Origin: Nonomuraea sp. PA05
GTDB taxonomy: Bacteria; Actinomycetota; Actinomycetes; Streptosporangiales; Streptosporangiaceae
Reading direction: 5' to 3'
DNA length: 64,000 nt
Assembly: GCF_008086045.1 (NCBI RefSeq)
Contig: NZ_VSEY01000041.1
Span: 60,853 to 124,852 of the forward strand
The notes beneath the pieces are model-generated. The model searched no databases. It was not told where the DNA came from and was given only the letters and a program-made list of their open reading frames with translations. Both the position numbers and the translations under genes were made by a program. Of this stretch, positions 1 to 8,137 are shown piece by piece. Position 1 is the first letter of the stretch; each line of letters begins with the position of its first letter.

Positions 1-1864
1 CGGACACGAGGCTCCTGAGGCTGTAGCCCCTCTCCAGCCAGGCGGCCAGCACATACGGCTTGAAGGCCGACGCGGCCTGCTTGTTGGCGTCGAAGGCGTT
101 GTTGGTGAAGCTCTTGAGGTAGTCGTGGCCGCTGTAGAAGGCGAGCACCTGGCCGTTGCGCGGGTCCACGGCGCCCAGGTTGGCGTGGATGTTCTTGTCG
201 TTGACGGCGGCGAGGTTGCTCTCGACCGTCTTCTTCGCGGCCTGCATCAGCTTCTTGTCGAACGTCGTCGTGACGCGGTAACCCTCTTTGCGCAGTCGCT
301 CCCTGCTGATCCCGCGCTGCTCCAGCTCCCGCTGGACGATGTCGACCATGTAGCCGTTGATGCCCTTGAGCGTCTCCTTCTTGTCGAGCCTGGCCAGCTT
401 GGGGAACTTCGCCGTCGTGGCCAGCTCGCCGTACTTGGCCGGGTCGACGATCGCCATGCCGCGGATGGCGTAGTCGAACCGCTCCCGCGTCGGCGCGAAG
501 TTCTTCGCGGCCTCCGCCTTGTCGAAGGCGTCGGGGCTCTGGATCCGGCCCGCCAGGTACGCGCCCTCGGCGGGCGTCAGCTTGTCCACGTCCTTGTCGA
601 AGAACGCCTGGGCGGCGGCCTGGATGCCGTTCGCGCCGCGGCCGAAGTAGATCGTGTTGAGGTAGATGGCCATGATCTCGTCCTTCGACAGCTCCTGGCC
701 GGCGCGGATGGACACGAAGATCTCCATGATCTTCCGCTTCAGCGTCCGCTCCTGGCTCAGGCCGTCGTAGTACCCTCGCGCCATCTCCTGCGTGATCGTC
801 GAACCGCCCTGCACCTGCTGGCCGCTCACCGTGCTCCACACCGCACGCATGATGCCCGACACCGAGATGCCGGGATCCGTGCGGAACGTACGGTTCTCGA
901 CGGCGATGAACGCGTCCTGGACGGGGCGCGGGATCTTGGAGATGGGGACGATCTCGCGCTTGGTGCCCAGCCTTGCGATCTCGGTCTTGCCGTCGCGGTA
1001 GTAGATGATGCTGCCCTGCTCGGTGGCCTCCTGCTGGGTGCCCGAGGGCAGCGGCGTGTTGGCGTACGCCACCATGATCATGCCGAACAGGCCCGCGACC
1101 AGGACCGTCAGGCCGACGACCACCATCTTCCAGTTAGGGATGAAGCGCTTCCAACCCTCACGCCCCGAGCCCCCACGCCCAGCACTTCCACGCCCAGAGC
1201 CGTCACGCCCTGCCCCATCACGCCCTGCCCCATCACGCCCCGCACCGCCACGCCCAGCACATCCACGCCCAGAGCCGTCATGCCCCGCCCCATCACGCCC
1301 CGCACCGCCACGCCCCGCACCGCCACGCCCGGCGCTTGCATGCCCCGAACCGTCACCCGGCGAACGCCCGCCGCCGTCTCCACCACCTTCGGCGAACCCG
1401 CCCGCGCCCCCTGGGCCACGAACTCCACCGGGCTCTCCTGAACCCTGCCCACTACGCCCCCGCTCGCCGGCCCTCCGCGACCTGGAGCGCCCGCCCGGCT
1501 CACCGACCCCCTCGGCCCCGCTCCTGCGCCGCCCAGCCCGTGACTGCGCCGCCGCAGCATCCTCATGGCCTCCACCACGACCCGCCGCCCCCGCACCCGG
1601 CACACCCGCCGTTCCAGCACCCGCCGTTCCAGCACCCGCCGTTCCAGCACCCGGCGATCCAGCACGCGGCAATCCAGCACGCGGCGATCCAGCACGCGGC
1701 GCCCCACCGACATCGCGAGGGTCACGAGGGTCACGAGAGGAGCCGGACGCCCCTTCCCGGGACGAGCGACGCCGCCTCCCCGGCCGCCCCGCCCCCTCGG
1801 ACCACCCCTCACCTTCACGCCCGCGCCCGGTCGGCTCCGGCCCATACCCGCTGCTGTTACTCAC
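1..1864 (-). CDS. class A penicillin-binding protein, PBP1A-like, C-terminus outside window
   Basis: Bifunctional peptidoglycan synthase acting at the outer face of the membrane (GT51 glycosyltransferase plus penicillin-binding transpeptidase). The frame starts at a GTG (1864-1862) preceded by AAGGA and an in-frame stop just upstream. Residues 1-245 form a cytoplasmic tail almost entirely of Gly, Ala, Arg, Ser and Asp in short repeats. A membrane segment covers about residues 247-268. The GT51 donor-site motif is ENRTF at about 323, with QGGSTITQE further on. The transpeptidase SxxK motif SAFK begins at about residue 599, just before the window edge. The frame is continuous from tail to catalytic domain, so the tail is part of the protein. 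Actinobacterial PBP1A proteins often have disordered N-terminal tails, but this one is long and strongly repetitive. Function is sure; the exact start is somewhat less so. Confidence 0.9.
   Translation of the reverse strand, partial: MSNSSGYGPEPTGRGREGEGWSEGAGRPGRRRRSSREGASGSSRDPRDPRDVGGAPRAGSPRAGLPRAGSPGAGTAGAGTAGAGTAGVPGAGAAGRGGGHEDAAAAQSRAGRRRSGAEGVGEPGGRSRSRRAGERGRSGQGSGEPGGVRGPGGAGGFAEGGGDGGGRSPGDGSGHASAGRGGAGRGGAGRDGAGHDGSGRGCAGRGGAGRDGAGRDGAGRDGSGRGSAGRGGSGREGWKRFIPNWKMVVVGLTVLVAGLFGMIMVAYANTPLPSGTQQEATEQGSIIYYRDGKTEIARLGTKREIVPISKIPRPVQDAFIAVENRTFRTDPGISVSGIMRAVWSTVSGQQVQGGSTITQEMARGYYDGLSQERTLKRKIMEIFVSIRAGQELSKDEIMAIYLNTIYFGRGANGIQAAAQAFFDKDVDKLTPAEGAYLAGRIQSPDAFDKAEAAKNFAPTRERFDYAIRGMAIVDPAKYGELATTAKFPKLARLDKKETLKGINGYMVDIVQRELEQRGISRERLRKEGYRVTTTFDKKLMQAAKKTVESNLAAVNDKNIHANLGAVDPRNGQVLAFYSGHDYLKSFTNNAFDANKQAASAFKPYVLAAWLERGYSLRSLVS
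1186..1700 (-). repeat. 15-bp-type tandem repeats encoding Gly/Arg pentapeptides in the PBP tail
   Basis: Degenerate 15-bp units encode pentapeptides such as DGAGR, GGAGR and DGSGR (about 1186-1345). A second block encodes AGTAG-type units (about 1600-1700). Unit length is a multiple of three, so gain or loss of units keeps the reading frame. Several long ORFs in other frames here are by-products of this repeat. Confidence 0.75.
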
Positions 1865-2032
1865 AGATCCTTAGCTCACTCATCCGGCGACGTAATCCAC
1901 GAGACCCTCGGCAGACGGAGGAAGCAGCACAGCGCGTTACGCCCCTCCCCCAACGACCAGCCCATAGATAGCGGTTAGCCATAAACGTGTCAATCGCCGC
2001 ACCCTACGCCAAACCCGCGATCGGATCTTCCA

Positions 2033-3085
2033 CTATGACCAGAAAACCGTCTCCAAGTCCCCCGAATCCCCCAGCCCGATCCGATCTCCCTCCGCGAGAA
2101 CCGCGATCATCGCCAACCCCTCATCAAGGGTCACATACCGCCCATACGACCGCCGCGCAGCCACATCCGGCGTCTCCGCCCAGAGCCGCACCCCACCCCT
2201 CCACATGAACTGCAGAACCTCCCCCGACTCCCCCTCATAGCAGGCGAAATTCCCGTCACGCGGAGTGAGCCACAGCAGCAGGTCCCGGCTCTCCCGCGCG
2301 GACAGAACCACCGGCTCGTCCCGCACAACCCACGTAGGGTCACAGAACCTGACCCGCAACCCGGCCTCGGGCTCCCCCCGCCCGCCCATCTCCGGATGCT
2401 CCGCCAGCGGTCCGAAGCGCCGCCGCCGCCAGTTCACGTGCACGTGGATGCGCTGCCCGTCGTCCCCGTCCCACTCCACCCGCAGCCCCCGCCGCCGCAG
2501 CACGGCGACGATCTCCTCCCCGATGCTCCCGTCCGGCGAGTCCTCGATGCTCCCGTCCGGCGAGTCCTCGATGCCCCCATCCGGCAAGTCTCCGATGCCC
2601 CCGTCCGGCGAGGCGTCCCCCTCGCCTTCGAGATCGCCGGGCCCGAACGCGAGGTAGACGCCTCCGCCCATCACCGCCCGCTCAGCGTCCTGCTCGTGGT
2701 AGAAGACGTAACCCCGCACCCCGGACAACTCGCTGATCTCCGCCCTGATCTCCGCGAGCCCGCACGTCATGCAGCAGGTGTAGTGCTCCCTGGCCAGGAT
2801 GCCCGCCATCGACAGCTCCGCCATCGCCAGGCTCAGCCGATCGTTGTCCGTCTCCGCGGGCCACCCGTCCTGAGCGGCGAGATGCCCCGCGAACTCCTCG
2901 GCCGCGACATCCCTGATCGCCTCGTCCAGCAGGCTCTTGTCGTCTACCTCGGTCATCCAGGTCTCGGCCACGCCGCGGACCACCCGCTCGAAGTCGTGAC
3001 GCCCCGCGGCCACCGCGAGGTGGATCTGCTCCGTGATCCCGTCGCGTACGGATTCGTCGATCAGCAGCCACCTGGCGACATCCAT
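2033..3085 (-). CDS. DUF6891-type protein
   Basis: Protein of 350 residues of unknown function. The middle part has a CCMTCGLAEI segment, as in actinobacterial DUF6891 proteins, followed by a GYVFYHEQD segment and, after an insert, an EWDGDDGQRIHV segment typical of the family. The insert is a run of eight-residue acidic repeats (EDSPDGSI type) encoded by 24-bp units at about 2523-2620. No signal peptide or membrane segment is visible; the protein is probably cytosolic. Its start overlaps the end of the upstream VTC gene by 25 bp, so the two are probably co-transcribed. The family assignment is from memory of its motifs; the role is unknown. Confidence 0.7.
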   Translation of the reverse strand: MDVARWLLIDESVRDGITEQIHLAVAAGRHDFERVVRGVAETWMTEVDDKSLLDEAIRDVAAEEFAGHLAAQDGWPAETDNDRLSLAMAELSMAGILAREHYTCCMTCGLAEIRAEISELSGVRGYVFYHEQDAERAVMGGGVYLAFGPGDLEGEGDASPDGGIGDLPDGGIEDSPDGSIEDSPDGSIGEEIVAVLRRRGLRVEWDGDDGQRIHVHVNWRRRRFGPLAEHPEMGGRGEPEAGLRVRFCDPTWVVRDEPVVLSARESRDLLLWLTPRDGNFACYEGESGEVLQFMWRGGVRLWAETPDVAARRSYGRYVTLDEGLAMIAVLAEGDRIGLGDSGDLETVFWS

Positions 3086-4020
3086 GGCCGATCACTATGC
3101 CACCCCCCTCCGGCATTCCGCCGCCGCTCGGCGGAGGCGGCGCTCCGCCCGTCAGCGCCTCGATCCGCGGCCATGGCGCCTGACCAGTGCCCGCGCGCCC
3201 CCGACCGCCGGGGCGCCGGCCGGTGCATGAGGTAGCGCTGCAACACCGGATGCCACCGGTTGGCGGGCAGATCGCGCAGGGCGGCGACCGCGAGGCAGTA
3301 CTTGCTGACGCTCACCGGCCGCGCCCCCAGCCCTCGCAGCACCTTGTCGACCAGCGCCTTGCCGTCCACCGACTTCGACTCCAGTAGCACCAGATCCCCC
3401 CGGGCCGCGGTGCTGCGCCGCCCGTCGCGGAACAGCAGCCCTGTGTCGCAGGTCAGCCGCGCCGTGCCGGAGCAGTCGATGAGCGTGACCCGCTTGTAGT
3501 CGGTGGCCAGCACCGGCTCCAGCGTCTCCGGCGCGATGAGGCGCAGCTCGCCGAGCAGCGTGTCGCGGACGAAGTCGAGCGCCTGGTTCGTGAGCGTGTG
3601 GCCCGGCACGCCGTCGTAGGGGATGCGGTGCTTGTCGGTGCTGCCGCGCGCGCCGCTGAGCTTGAGCTCCAGCCACTGGCCGCCCCCGTCGAGGTAGGTA
3701 CGCGTGCGGAGCTTGAACCTGCGCCGCCGGTCCTGGCGGTGCTGGTGGTAGGTGAGCAGGCCGGGGGTGTCGAAGTAGGTGGAGCTGTAGCGGAACTGCC
3801 GCCGCCCGCCGATGCGCAGCGCGAGGAAGCGGTCGCCGAGCTCCGCCGCGAGCCGCGCCATGGTGGAGGCGGTGACGATGTACTTGCAGTCGACCCGGCT
3901 CATCAGCTCCGGCACGTCCTCCAGCCCGATCGGCGGCATCGCGGCGGCGACCCCCGCGAGCAGCGCGTCCGCATACGGCTCGGCCGTCGACGCCCCCTCG
4001 ATCCCGCCAGACCGCCTCAC
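3061..4020 (-). CDS. VTC-domain polyphosphate polymerase family protein
   Basis: About 319 residues. VTC-domain proteins polymerise polyphosphate from nucleoside triphosphate inside a tunnel of basic residues. Visible family features are SRVDCKYIV near the N-terminus, the FRYSSTYFDTP segment, basic strands RFKLRTRTY and WLELKLSG, and YKRVTLI, LVLLESKS and SVSKYC. I chose the GTG at 4020 because it overlaps the stop of the DUF4956 gene as GTGA; the open frame continues upstream into that gene but is not needed. DUF4956 and VTC genes are commonly paired, and no CotH gene is present here. The C-terminal 60 residues are Arg/Gly-rich and poorly conserved. Confidence 0.85.
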   Translation of the reverse strand: MRRSGGIEGASTAEPYADALLAGVAAAMPPIGLEDVPELMSRVDCKYIVTASTMARLAAELGDRFLALRIGGRRQFRYSSTYFDTPGLLTYHQHRQDRRRRFKLRTRTYLDGGGQWLELKLSGARGSTDKHRIPYDGVPGHTLTNQALDFVRDTLLGELRLIAPETLEPVLATDYKRVTLIDCSGTARLTCDTGLLFRDGRRSTAARGDLVLLESKSVDGKALVDKVLRGLGARPVSVSKYCLAVAALRDLPANRWHPVLQRYLMHRPAPRRSGARGHWSGAMAADRGADGRSAASAERRRNAGGGWHSDRPWMSPGGC

Positions 4021-4574
4021 CGCACACCGACCCTGGTGTTCGGCGCCACGTAGCGGACGTCCACCACCGTGACATCCCGTACGTAGTCCACCTGCGTGAC
4101 CTCGCACTGCAACACCCGCGCCCGCAACCGGCTCTCCAGATCCACCCGCAGCGCCTCCGGGTCGGCGTGCACCACGTCCAGCGTCACCACCTGGTGCCTG
4201 GTGCGCCCCAGCAGGCCGGGGTGGTCGGCGACGTACATCACCGCCAGCAGCACCCCGTTCAGCAGCAGCGCCGTCAGCGGCCAGGCGGCGGCGATGCCGT
4301 TGACCAGGCCCAGCACGATCGCCACGAAGTAGTAGGCGATCTCCTGCTGGGTGATCTCGCTGGACCGCAGCCGGATGATGGACAGCACGCCGAACAGCCC
4401 GAACCCGACGGCGATGTCGACTCGCTGGACCAGCAGCAGCGACACGACCGCGAAGATGCCCACGTTGAGCGCCACGTAGGCGAACAGCAGGTCACGCCGG
4501 TGGTGGCGCCGGTAGTAGAGGCCGTAGGCGAGCAGCACGATCGCCCCCAGATCCATCGCCAACCCTGTGATCAC
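4017..4574 (-). CDS. DUF4956 membrane protein
   Basis: Protein of 185 residues with four or five hydrophobic segments in its first 125 residues, then a soluble C-terminal domain ending in RYVAPNTRVGVR. The motif SIIRLRSSEITQQEIAYYF is characteristic of DUF4956. These proteins lie beside VTC polyphosphate polymerases and are presumed to form a membrane partner for them. The stop overlaps the VTC start. Upstream, about 70 bp separate it from the response regulator on the same strand, so it may belong to the same transcript. Confidence 0.85.
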   Translation of the reverse strand: MITGLAMDLGAIVLLAYGLYYRRHHRRDLLFAYVALNVGIFAVVSLLLVQRVDIAVGFGLFGVLSIIRLRSSEITQQEIAYYFVAIVLGLVNGIAAAWPLTALLLNGVLLAVMYVADHPGLLGRTRHQVVTLDVVHADPEALRVDLESRLRARVLQCEVTQVDYVRDVTVVDVRYVAPNTRVGVR

Positions 4575-4644
4575 AACCGCTCCTTCCGCAGTGTTCCTGA
4601 TGAACAGCTTGGTAGTGGGGGGTGAAGCGGTGGTGAGCTGACGA

Positions 4645-5328
4645 TTAGGCGACTCTCATGCGGTAGCCGGTGCCGCGGACGGTCTCGATCCGGTCGGCGC
4701 CGATCTTGCGGCGCAGGTAGCGGACGTAGACGTCCACCACGTTGGAGCCGGGGTCGAAGTCGAACCCCCACACGTGGCTGAGCAGCTGCTCGCGCGTCAG
4801 CACCTGGTCGGGATGGCGGCAGAAGATCTCCGCCAGGGCGAACTCCCTGGTGGACAGGTCCACCGCCCGGTCGCCCACGTAGACCCGCCGCGTCCGCAGA
4901 TCGAGCGACAGATCGGCCACCCGCAGCACGGTCACCTCGGGCGTGCGGTCGGCGCGCAGCCGCAGCCGCACCCTGGCCAGGAGCTCCTCGAAGGCGAAGG
5001 GCTTGGCGATGTAGTCGTCGGCGCCGCCCTCCAGCCCCGCCACCGTGTCGCTCACGCTGTCACGCGCCGTCAAGATGATCACAGGGATGGTCACCATCGA
5101 CTCCCGCAACCGCCGCAGGACCGTGAACCCGTCGCTCAGCGGCAGCCCGATGTCCAGGATGAGCAGGTCGAACCCGCCCGCGCCTGCCAGGTCGTAGGCC
5201 GCCACCCCGTCGCCCACCACCGCGGTCACGAAGCCGTTGGCGCGCAGCCCCTTCTCCACGAACGAGGCGATCCTGGCCTCGTCCTCGGCGATCAGAATCC
5301 GGTTCAATTCAGCCTCCACAGCTCCCAC
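4645..5328 (-). CDS. OmpR-family response regulator
   Basis: Two-domain transcription factor: receiver domain at residues 10-125 with phospho-acceptor Asp59 (LLILDIGLPL), acidic pocket EDE at 15-17 and Lys109 (DDYIAKPF), then an OmpR/PhoB winged helix (about 135-225) with DLSTREFALAEIFCRHP and a C-terminal RGTGYRM. It overlaps the end of the sensor kinase gene by 25 bp if the GTG at 5328 is used; GTG at 5319 or TTG at 5307 are possible later starts. It is the partner of the adjacent kinase. The downstream DUF4956-VTC genes are plausible targets by position. Confidence 0.95.
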   Translation of the reverse strand: MGAVEAELNRILIAEDEARIASFVEKGLRANGFVTAVVGDGVAAYDLAGAGGFDLLILDIGLPLSDGFTVLRRLRESMVTIPVIILTARDSVSDTVAGLEGGADDYIAKPFAFEELLARVRLRLRADRTPEVTVLRVADLSLDLRTRRVYVGDRAVDLSTREFALAEIFCRHPDQVLTREQLLSHVWGFDFDPGSNVVDVYVRYLRRKIGADRIETVRGTGYRMRVA

Positions 5329-6713
5329 AGCGGAAGAGACATGACGAAACAGGCCCCTCCCCCTGGGGCCTCCGTCACCTTCACCGTGCCTCCGTGTGCC
5401 TGGGCGATGGACCTGACGATGGCCAGGCCGAGCCCCGCCCCGTCATGGGCCCCGGTGCGCCCGGCGCCGCGGACGAACCGTCCGAAGATCCGCTCCCGTT
5501 CGGCCGGCGCGACCCCCGGGCCGCTGTCGCGTACCCACAGCTCGACCCGCCCGTCACGCACGGCGGAGCCGACGGCGATCAGGTCGCCGTCGGCGGTGTG
5601 GCGCACCGCGTTCGCCACGAGCTGCATGAGCGCCTGCGTGAGGCGGTGGCGGTCGGCGGGCAGGCGCGCCTCGGCCACGTCGTCGACCCGCCACTGCCGG
5701 ACGCCCAGCGCGCGGGCCTTGGCGACCACGCTGACCGTGAGATCGGCCAGCTCGACGTTGTCCAGCGCCAGGAACCCCGGCTGCTCCGCCTTGGCGAGGG
5801 TGAGGAGGTCGTCGACGATCCGGTTCATCCGGTCGAGCTCGTCTGTGACCAGGGCGAGCGTCTCGGCGCGGTCGTCGGGGTCGTCGCTCATCAGCTCCAG
5901 GTGGCCCCGGATGACCGTGATCGGCGTGCGCAGCTCGTGACCGGCGTCGTCCATGAAGTGGCGCTGCACGACGAAGGCCTGTTCGAGCCGGTCGAGCATG
6001 TGGTTGAACGTGGAGGCCAGCGCCGCCACGTCGTCGTCGCCCGGCACGTCGAGGCGGCGGGTCAGATCGCTGGAGTCGCTGATCTGCTCCGCCGTCTGCC
6101 GGACGAGCCGCACCGGCGCCAGGACCTGCCCCGCCACGAACCACCCGGCCGCTCCCGCCAGCCCCATCGCCGCCAGCGCGGACAGCCCGAGCACGCCCAC
6201 CGCGTCGACGATGTCGTCGCGGTTGAGGTCGTAGAAGTGCGCCACGACGAAGTGCCCGCGCCGCGAGTCTCCTGACACGCTCACGGGGATCACCGCGTAG
6301 TGGACCGTTCCCTTGCTGGTCTCCATCTCGTGGCGTTCGACGCGGGTCGCCGTGGCCATCCGGGCGACCAGCTTCTCGTCGGTGTCGAGGCGCACGGGCG
6401 GCGGGATCGCGGTGATCTTGTGCGCCTTGCCGTCGAGGATGCTGAAGAAGGTCTCCCACCGGTCGGGCGCGTTGAGCTGGAGGTATCCGATCAGCAGATC
6501 CTCGACGTCGACCAGCGGCTGCCCCGACTTGGGCTCGTACGCCTTCTCCGCGTACAGCCGGAGCTTCTCGACCTCGTTGCCCAGCTCCAGGTCCATCCGG
6601 TGGTCGAGGCGGGTGAGCAGGGTGGACCAGGTCACGGAGACGGCGACGGTCAGGGCGATTCCGACGACGACGAGCATCCAGCCCACGATCCGGGCACGGG
6701 CGCTCAGCCGCAT
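5304..6713 (-). CDS. sensor histidine kinase with HAMP domain
   Basis: Membrane sensor of 469 residues. Transmembrane segment 1 is at about residues 10-30, an extracytoplasmic region of ~140 residues follows, then transmembrane segment 2 (about 170-195) and a HAMP linker containing the conserved LAPVRLV turn. The HisKA box has His259 in HELRTPITVIRGH. The ATPase domain shows N box (LVANAVRH), G1 (DSGPGV) and G2 (GAGLGLAIV). It sits between a small exported Asp-rich protein upstream and its response regulator downstream, all on one strand with short gaps. The stimulus cannot be read from the sequence. Confidence 0.95.
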   Translation of the reverse strand: MRLSARARIVGWMLVVVGIALTVAVSVTWSTLLTRLDHRMDLELGNEVEKLRLYAEKAYEPKSGQPLVDVEDLLIGYLQLNAPDRWETFFSILDGKAHKITAIPPPVRLDTDEKLVARMATATRVERHEMETSKGTVHYAVIPVSVSGDSRRGHFVVAHFYDLNRDDIVDAVGVLGLSALAAMGLAGAAGWFVAGQVLAPVRLVRQTAEQISDSSDLTRRLDVPGDDDVAALASTFNHMLDRLEQAFVVQRHFMDDAGHELRTPITVIRGHLELMSDDPDDRAETLALVTDELDRMNRIVDDLLTLAKAEQPGFLALDNVELADLTVSVVAKARALGVRQWRVDDVAEARLPADRHRLTQALMQLVANAVRHTADGDLIAVGSAVRDGRVELWVRDSGPGVAPAERERIFGRFVRGAGRTGAHDGAGLGLAIVRSIAQAHGGTVKVTEAPGGGACFVMSLPLWELWRLN

Positions 6714-6725
6714 GCGATCTCTCCA

Positions 6726-7151
6726 TCAGTCGTCGCCGTCATCGTCGCCACCATCATCGTCGTCATCGTCGCCGCCGCCACCTCCGGGCCGGGGAGAGGG
6801 CGGCTGGACCGGCTCCGCCTTCGCCTTGCGCGGCGTCGGCCGTTCACTCCTGACCGGCTCCCCGCTCTTGGCCGCGCTCGCCTCCCCTGTCCGCGACGGC
6901 TCCGACGCGCCTGCCTCATCCGTCCGCACGGGCCCGGAGGCGCCGTCATCGGTCCGTACGGGCTCGGACGCGCCTTCGTCCCCCCGCACGGCCCTGGACG
7001 CGTTGGCGCCGCCCGGCGAGGACGACGGCGAGACCACGACGGGGCCTCCCAGGTCGAGCTCCTCGTCGGCCGCCCGCACCAGCCCCACCGACATGGCCCC
7101 GGCCCCCGCCGCCAGAAGGGCCAGGAGAATCACCGTTCCTCGATGTTTCAT
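6726..7151 (-). CDS. small exported protein with Asp-rich tail
   Basis: A 141-residue protein beginning MKHRGTVILLALLAAG, a signal peptide or membrane anchor, then a low-complexity region with repeated EPVRTD/GPVRTD-like units, a Pro/Lys segment, and a C-terminal run of Gly followed by mostly Asp. I chose the ATG at 7151 because it begins directly at the signal sequence; an upstream extension lacks coding character. It lies 12 bp before the sensor kinase and is probably co-transcribed. The acidic tail could bind divalent cations outside the membrane, for example as a partner of the sensor, but that is inference. I recognise no family. Confidence 0.65.
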   Translation of the reverse strand: MKHRGTVILLALLAAGAGAMSVGLVRAADEELDLGGPVVVSPSSSPGGANASRAVRGDEGASEPVRTDDGASGPVRTDEAGASEPSRTGEASAAKSGEPVRSERPTPRKAKAEPVQPPSPRPGGGGGDDDDDDGGDDDGDD

Positions 7152-7191
7152 GGCTCGACCCTGACGGCCTTCGAGGAGACCACGCTGAGGC

Positions 7192-7215
7192 CCAGATGAG
7201 AAGCCTCTCATCTGG
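7192..7215. promoter_or_regulatory. inverted repeat in divergent promoter region
   Basis: CCAGATGAGA and TCTCATCTGG form perfect 10-bp arms around a 4-nt centre, between the divergent starts at 7151 and 7280. No T-run follows, so an operator is more likely than a terminator. A second, weaker dyad, TAGAA-N5-TTCTA at 7236-7250, lies closer to the SDR start and resembles TetR-family sites. Confidence 0.5.
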
Positions 7216-7279
7216 TGAGCGGCCAGCACGCAAAGTAGAATCATGTTCTAGGAGTGACGGGCGAGAACGGAGAGCGCAC

Positions 7280-8062
7280 ATGCTGGTACGGGACAAGGTC
7301 GTCGTCGTCACAGGAGCCGCCAGCGGCATCGGACGCGCTCTCGCCCTCAGATTCGCCGAAGAAGGCGCCACCGGCGTGGTGGTGGCCGACCTCGACGAGG
7401 CAGGCGCCGCCGCGGTCGCCAAGGAGATCGGCCCCCGAGCCGTCGCGAAACGCGTGGACGTCGCCTCGGAACCCGAGGTGGCCGCACTCGCCGACACCCC
7501 GTTCGGCCCCGTTGACCTGTTCTGCTCCAACGCCGGCATCATCGGCGGCCACGGCCTCGACGCCCCCGCCCAGGAGTGGAGCAGCCTGCTCGCGGTGAAC
7601 GTCATGGCCCACGTGTACGCCGCCCGCGCCGTCGTCCCCTCCATGGTGGCCAGGGGCGGCGGCTACCTGCTCAACACCTGCTCGGCCGCGGGCCTGATCA
7701 GTTGCCCTGGCGACGCCCCGTACGCGGTGTCGAAGGCGGCGGCGGTCGCGTTCGCCGAGTGGGTCGCCATCCACTACGCCCACCAGGGCGTGAAGGTCAG
7801 CGTCCTGTGCCCGCAAGGCGTCCAGACGGCGATGCTGGAGCACGGCATCGACACCGACCACCTGACGGCCAAGGCGGTACGCGCGTCCGGCGAGATCCTG
7901 GATCCGGCGGACGTGGCGGCAGCGGTCGTCGAGGGGCTGGCCGCCGAGCGTTTCCACATCTTCCCGCACCCCGAGGTCGCCGAGTACGCCCGCCGCAAGG
8001 CCGAGGACCCCGACCGCTGGCTGGCCGGCATGTCGCAGTTCGTCGCCTCCCTCCAGCCCTGA
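7280..8062 (+). CDS. short-chain dehydrogenase/reductase
   Basis: Protein of 260 residues with a Rossmann fold. The cofactor motif is TGAASGIGRAL near the N-terminus, CSNAGIIGG follows strand 4, and the catalytic set is Ser (NTCSAAG) with YAVSK. Substrate is not predictable. ATG at 7280 follows GGAGAG and starts at the first strand, so the upstream open frame is not used. The gene stands alone, divergent from the Asp-rich protein gene, with possible operator dyads in between. It ends 76 bp before an insertion sequence. Confidence 0.9.
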   Translation: MLVRDKVVVVTGAASGIGRALALRFAEEGATGVVVADLDEAGAAAVAKEIGPRAVAKRVDVASEPEVAALADTPFGPVDLFCSNAGIIGGHGLDAPAQEWSSLLAVNVMAHVYAARAVVPSMVARGGGYLLNTCSAAGLISCPGDAPYAVSKAAAVAFAEWVAIHYAHQGVKVSVLCPQGVQTAMLEHGIDTDHLTAKAVRASGEILDPADVAAAVVEGLAAERFHIFPHPEVAEYARRKAEDPDRWLAGMSQFVASLQP

Positions 8063-8137
8063 TCCACCGCCGCGCCAACGCAGTGCGCACGCCAGAGCTG
8101 TACCAAGCCATGTCTGCCGATACCGACCGGCGCCAGG

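Noticed and set aside
125..1441. Plus-strand 438-codon open frame opposite the PBP gene
   Set aside because: Arg/Leu/Val-rich antisense reading of a high-GC gene; the minus strand carries clear PBP motifs.
1108..1845. Minus-strand 245-codon frame rich in VLDRRVLERRV repeats
   Set aside because: It is the +1 reading of the PBP tail repeats and ends where the membrane segment begins; the other frame joins the catalytic domain.
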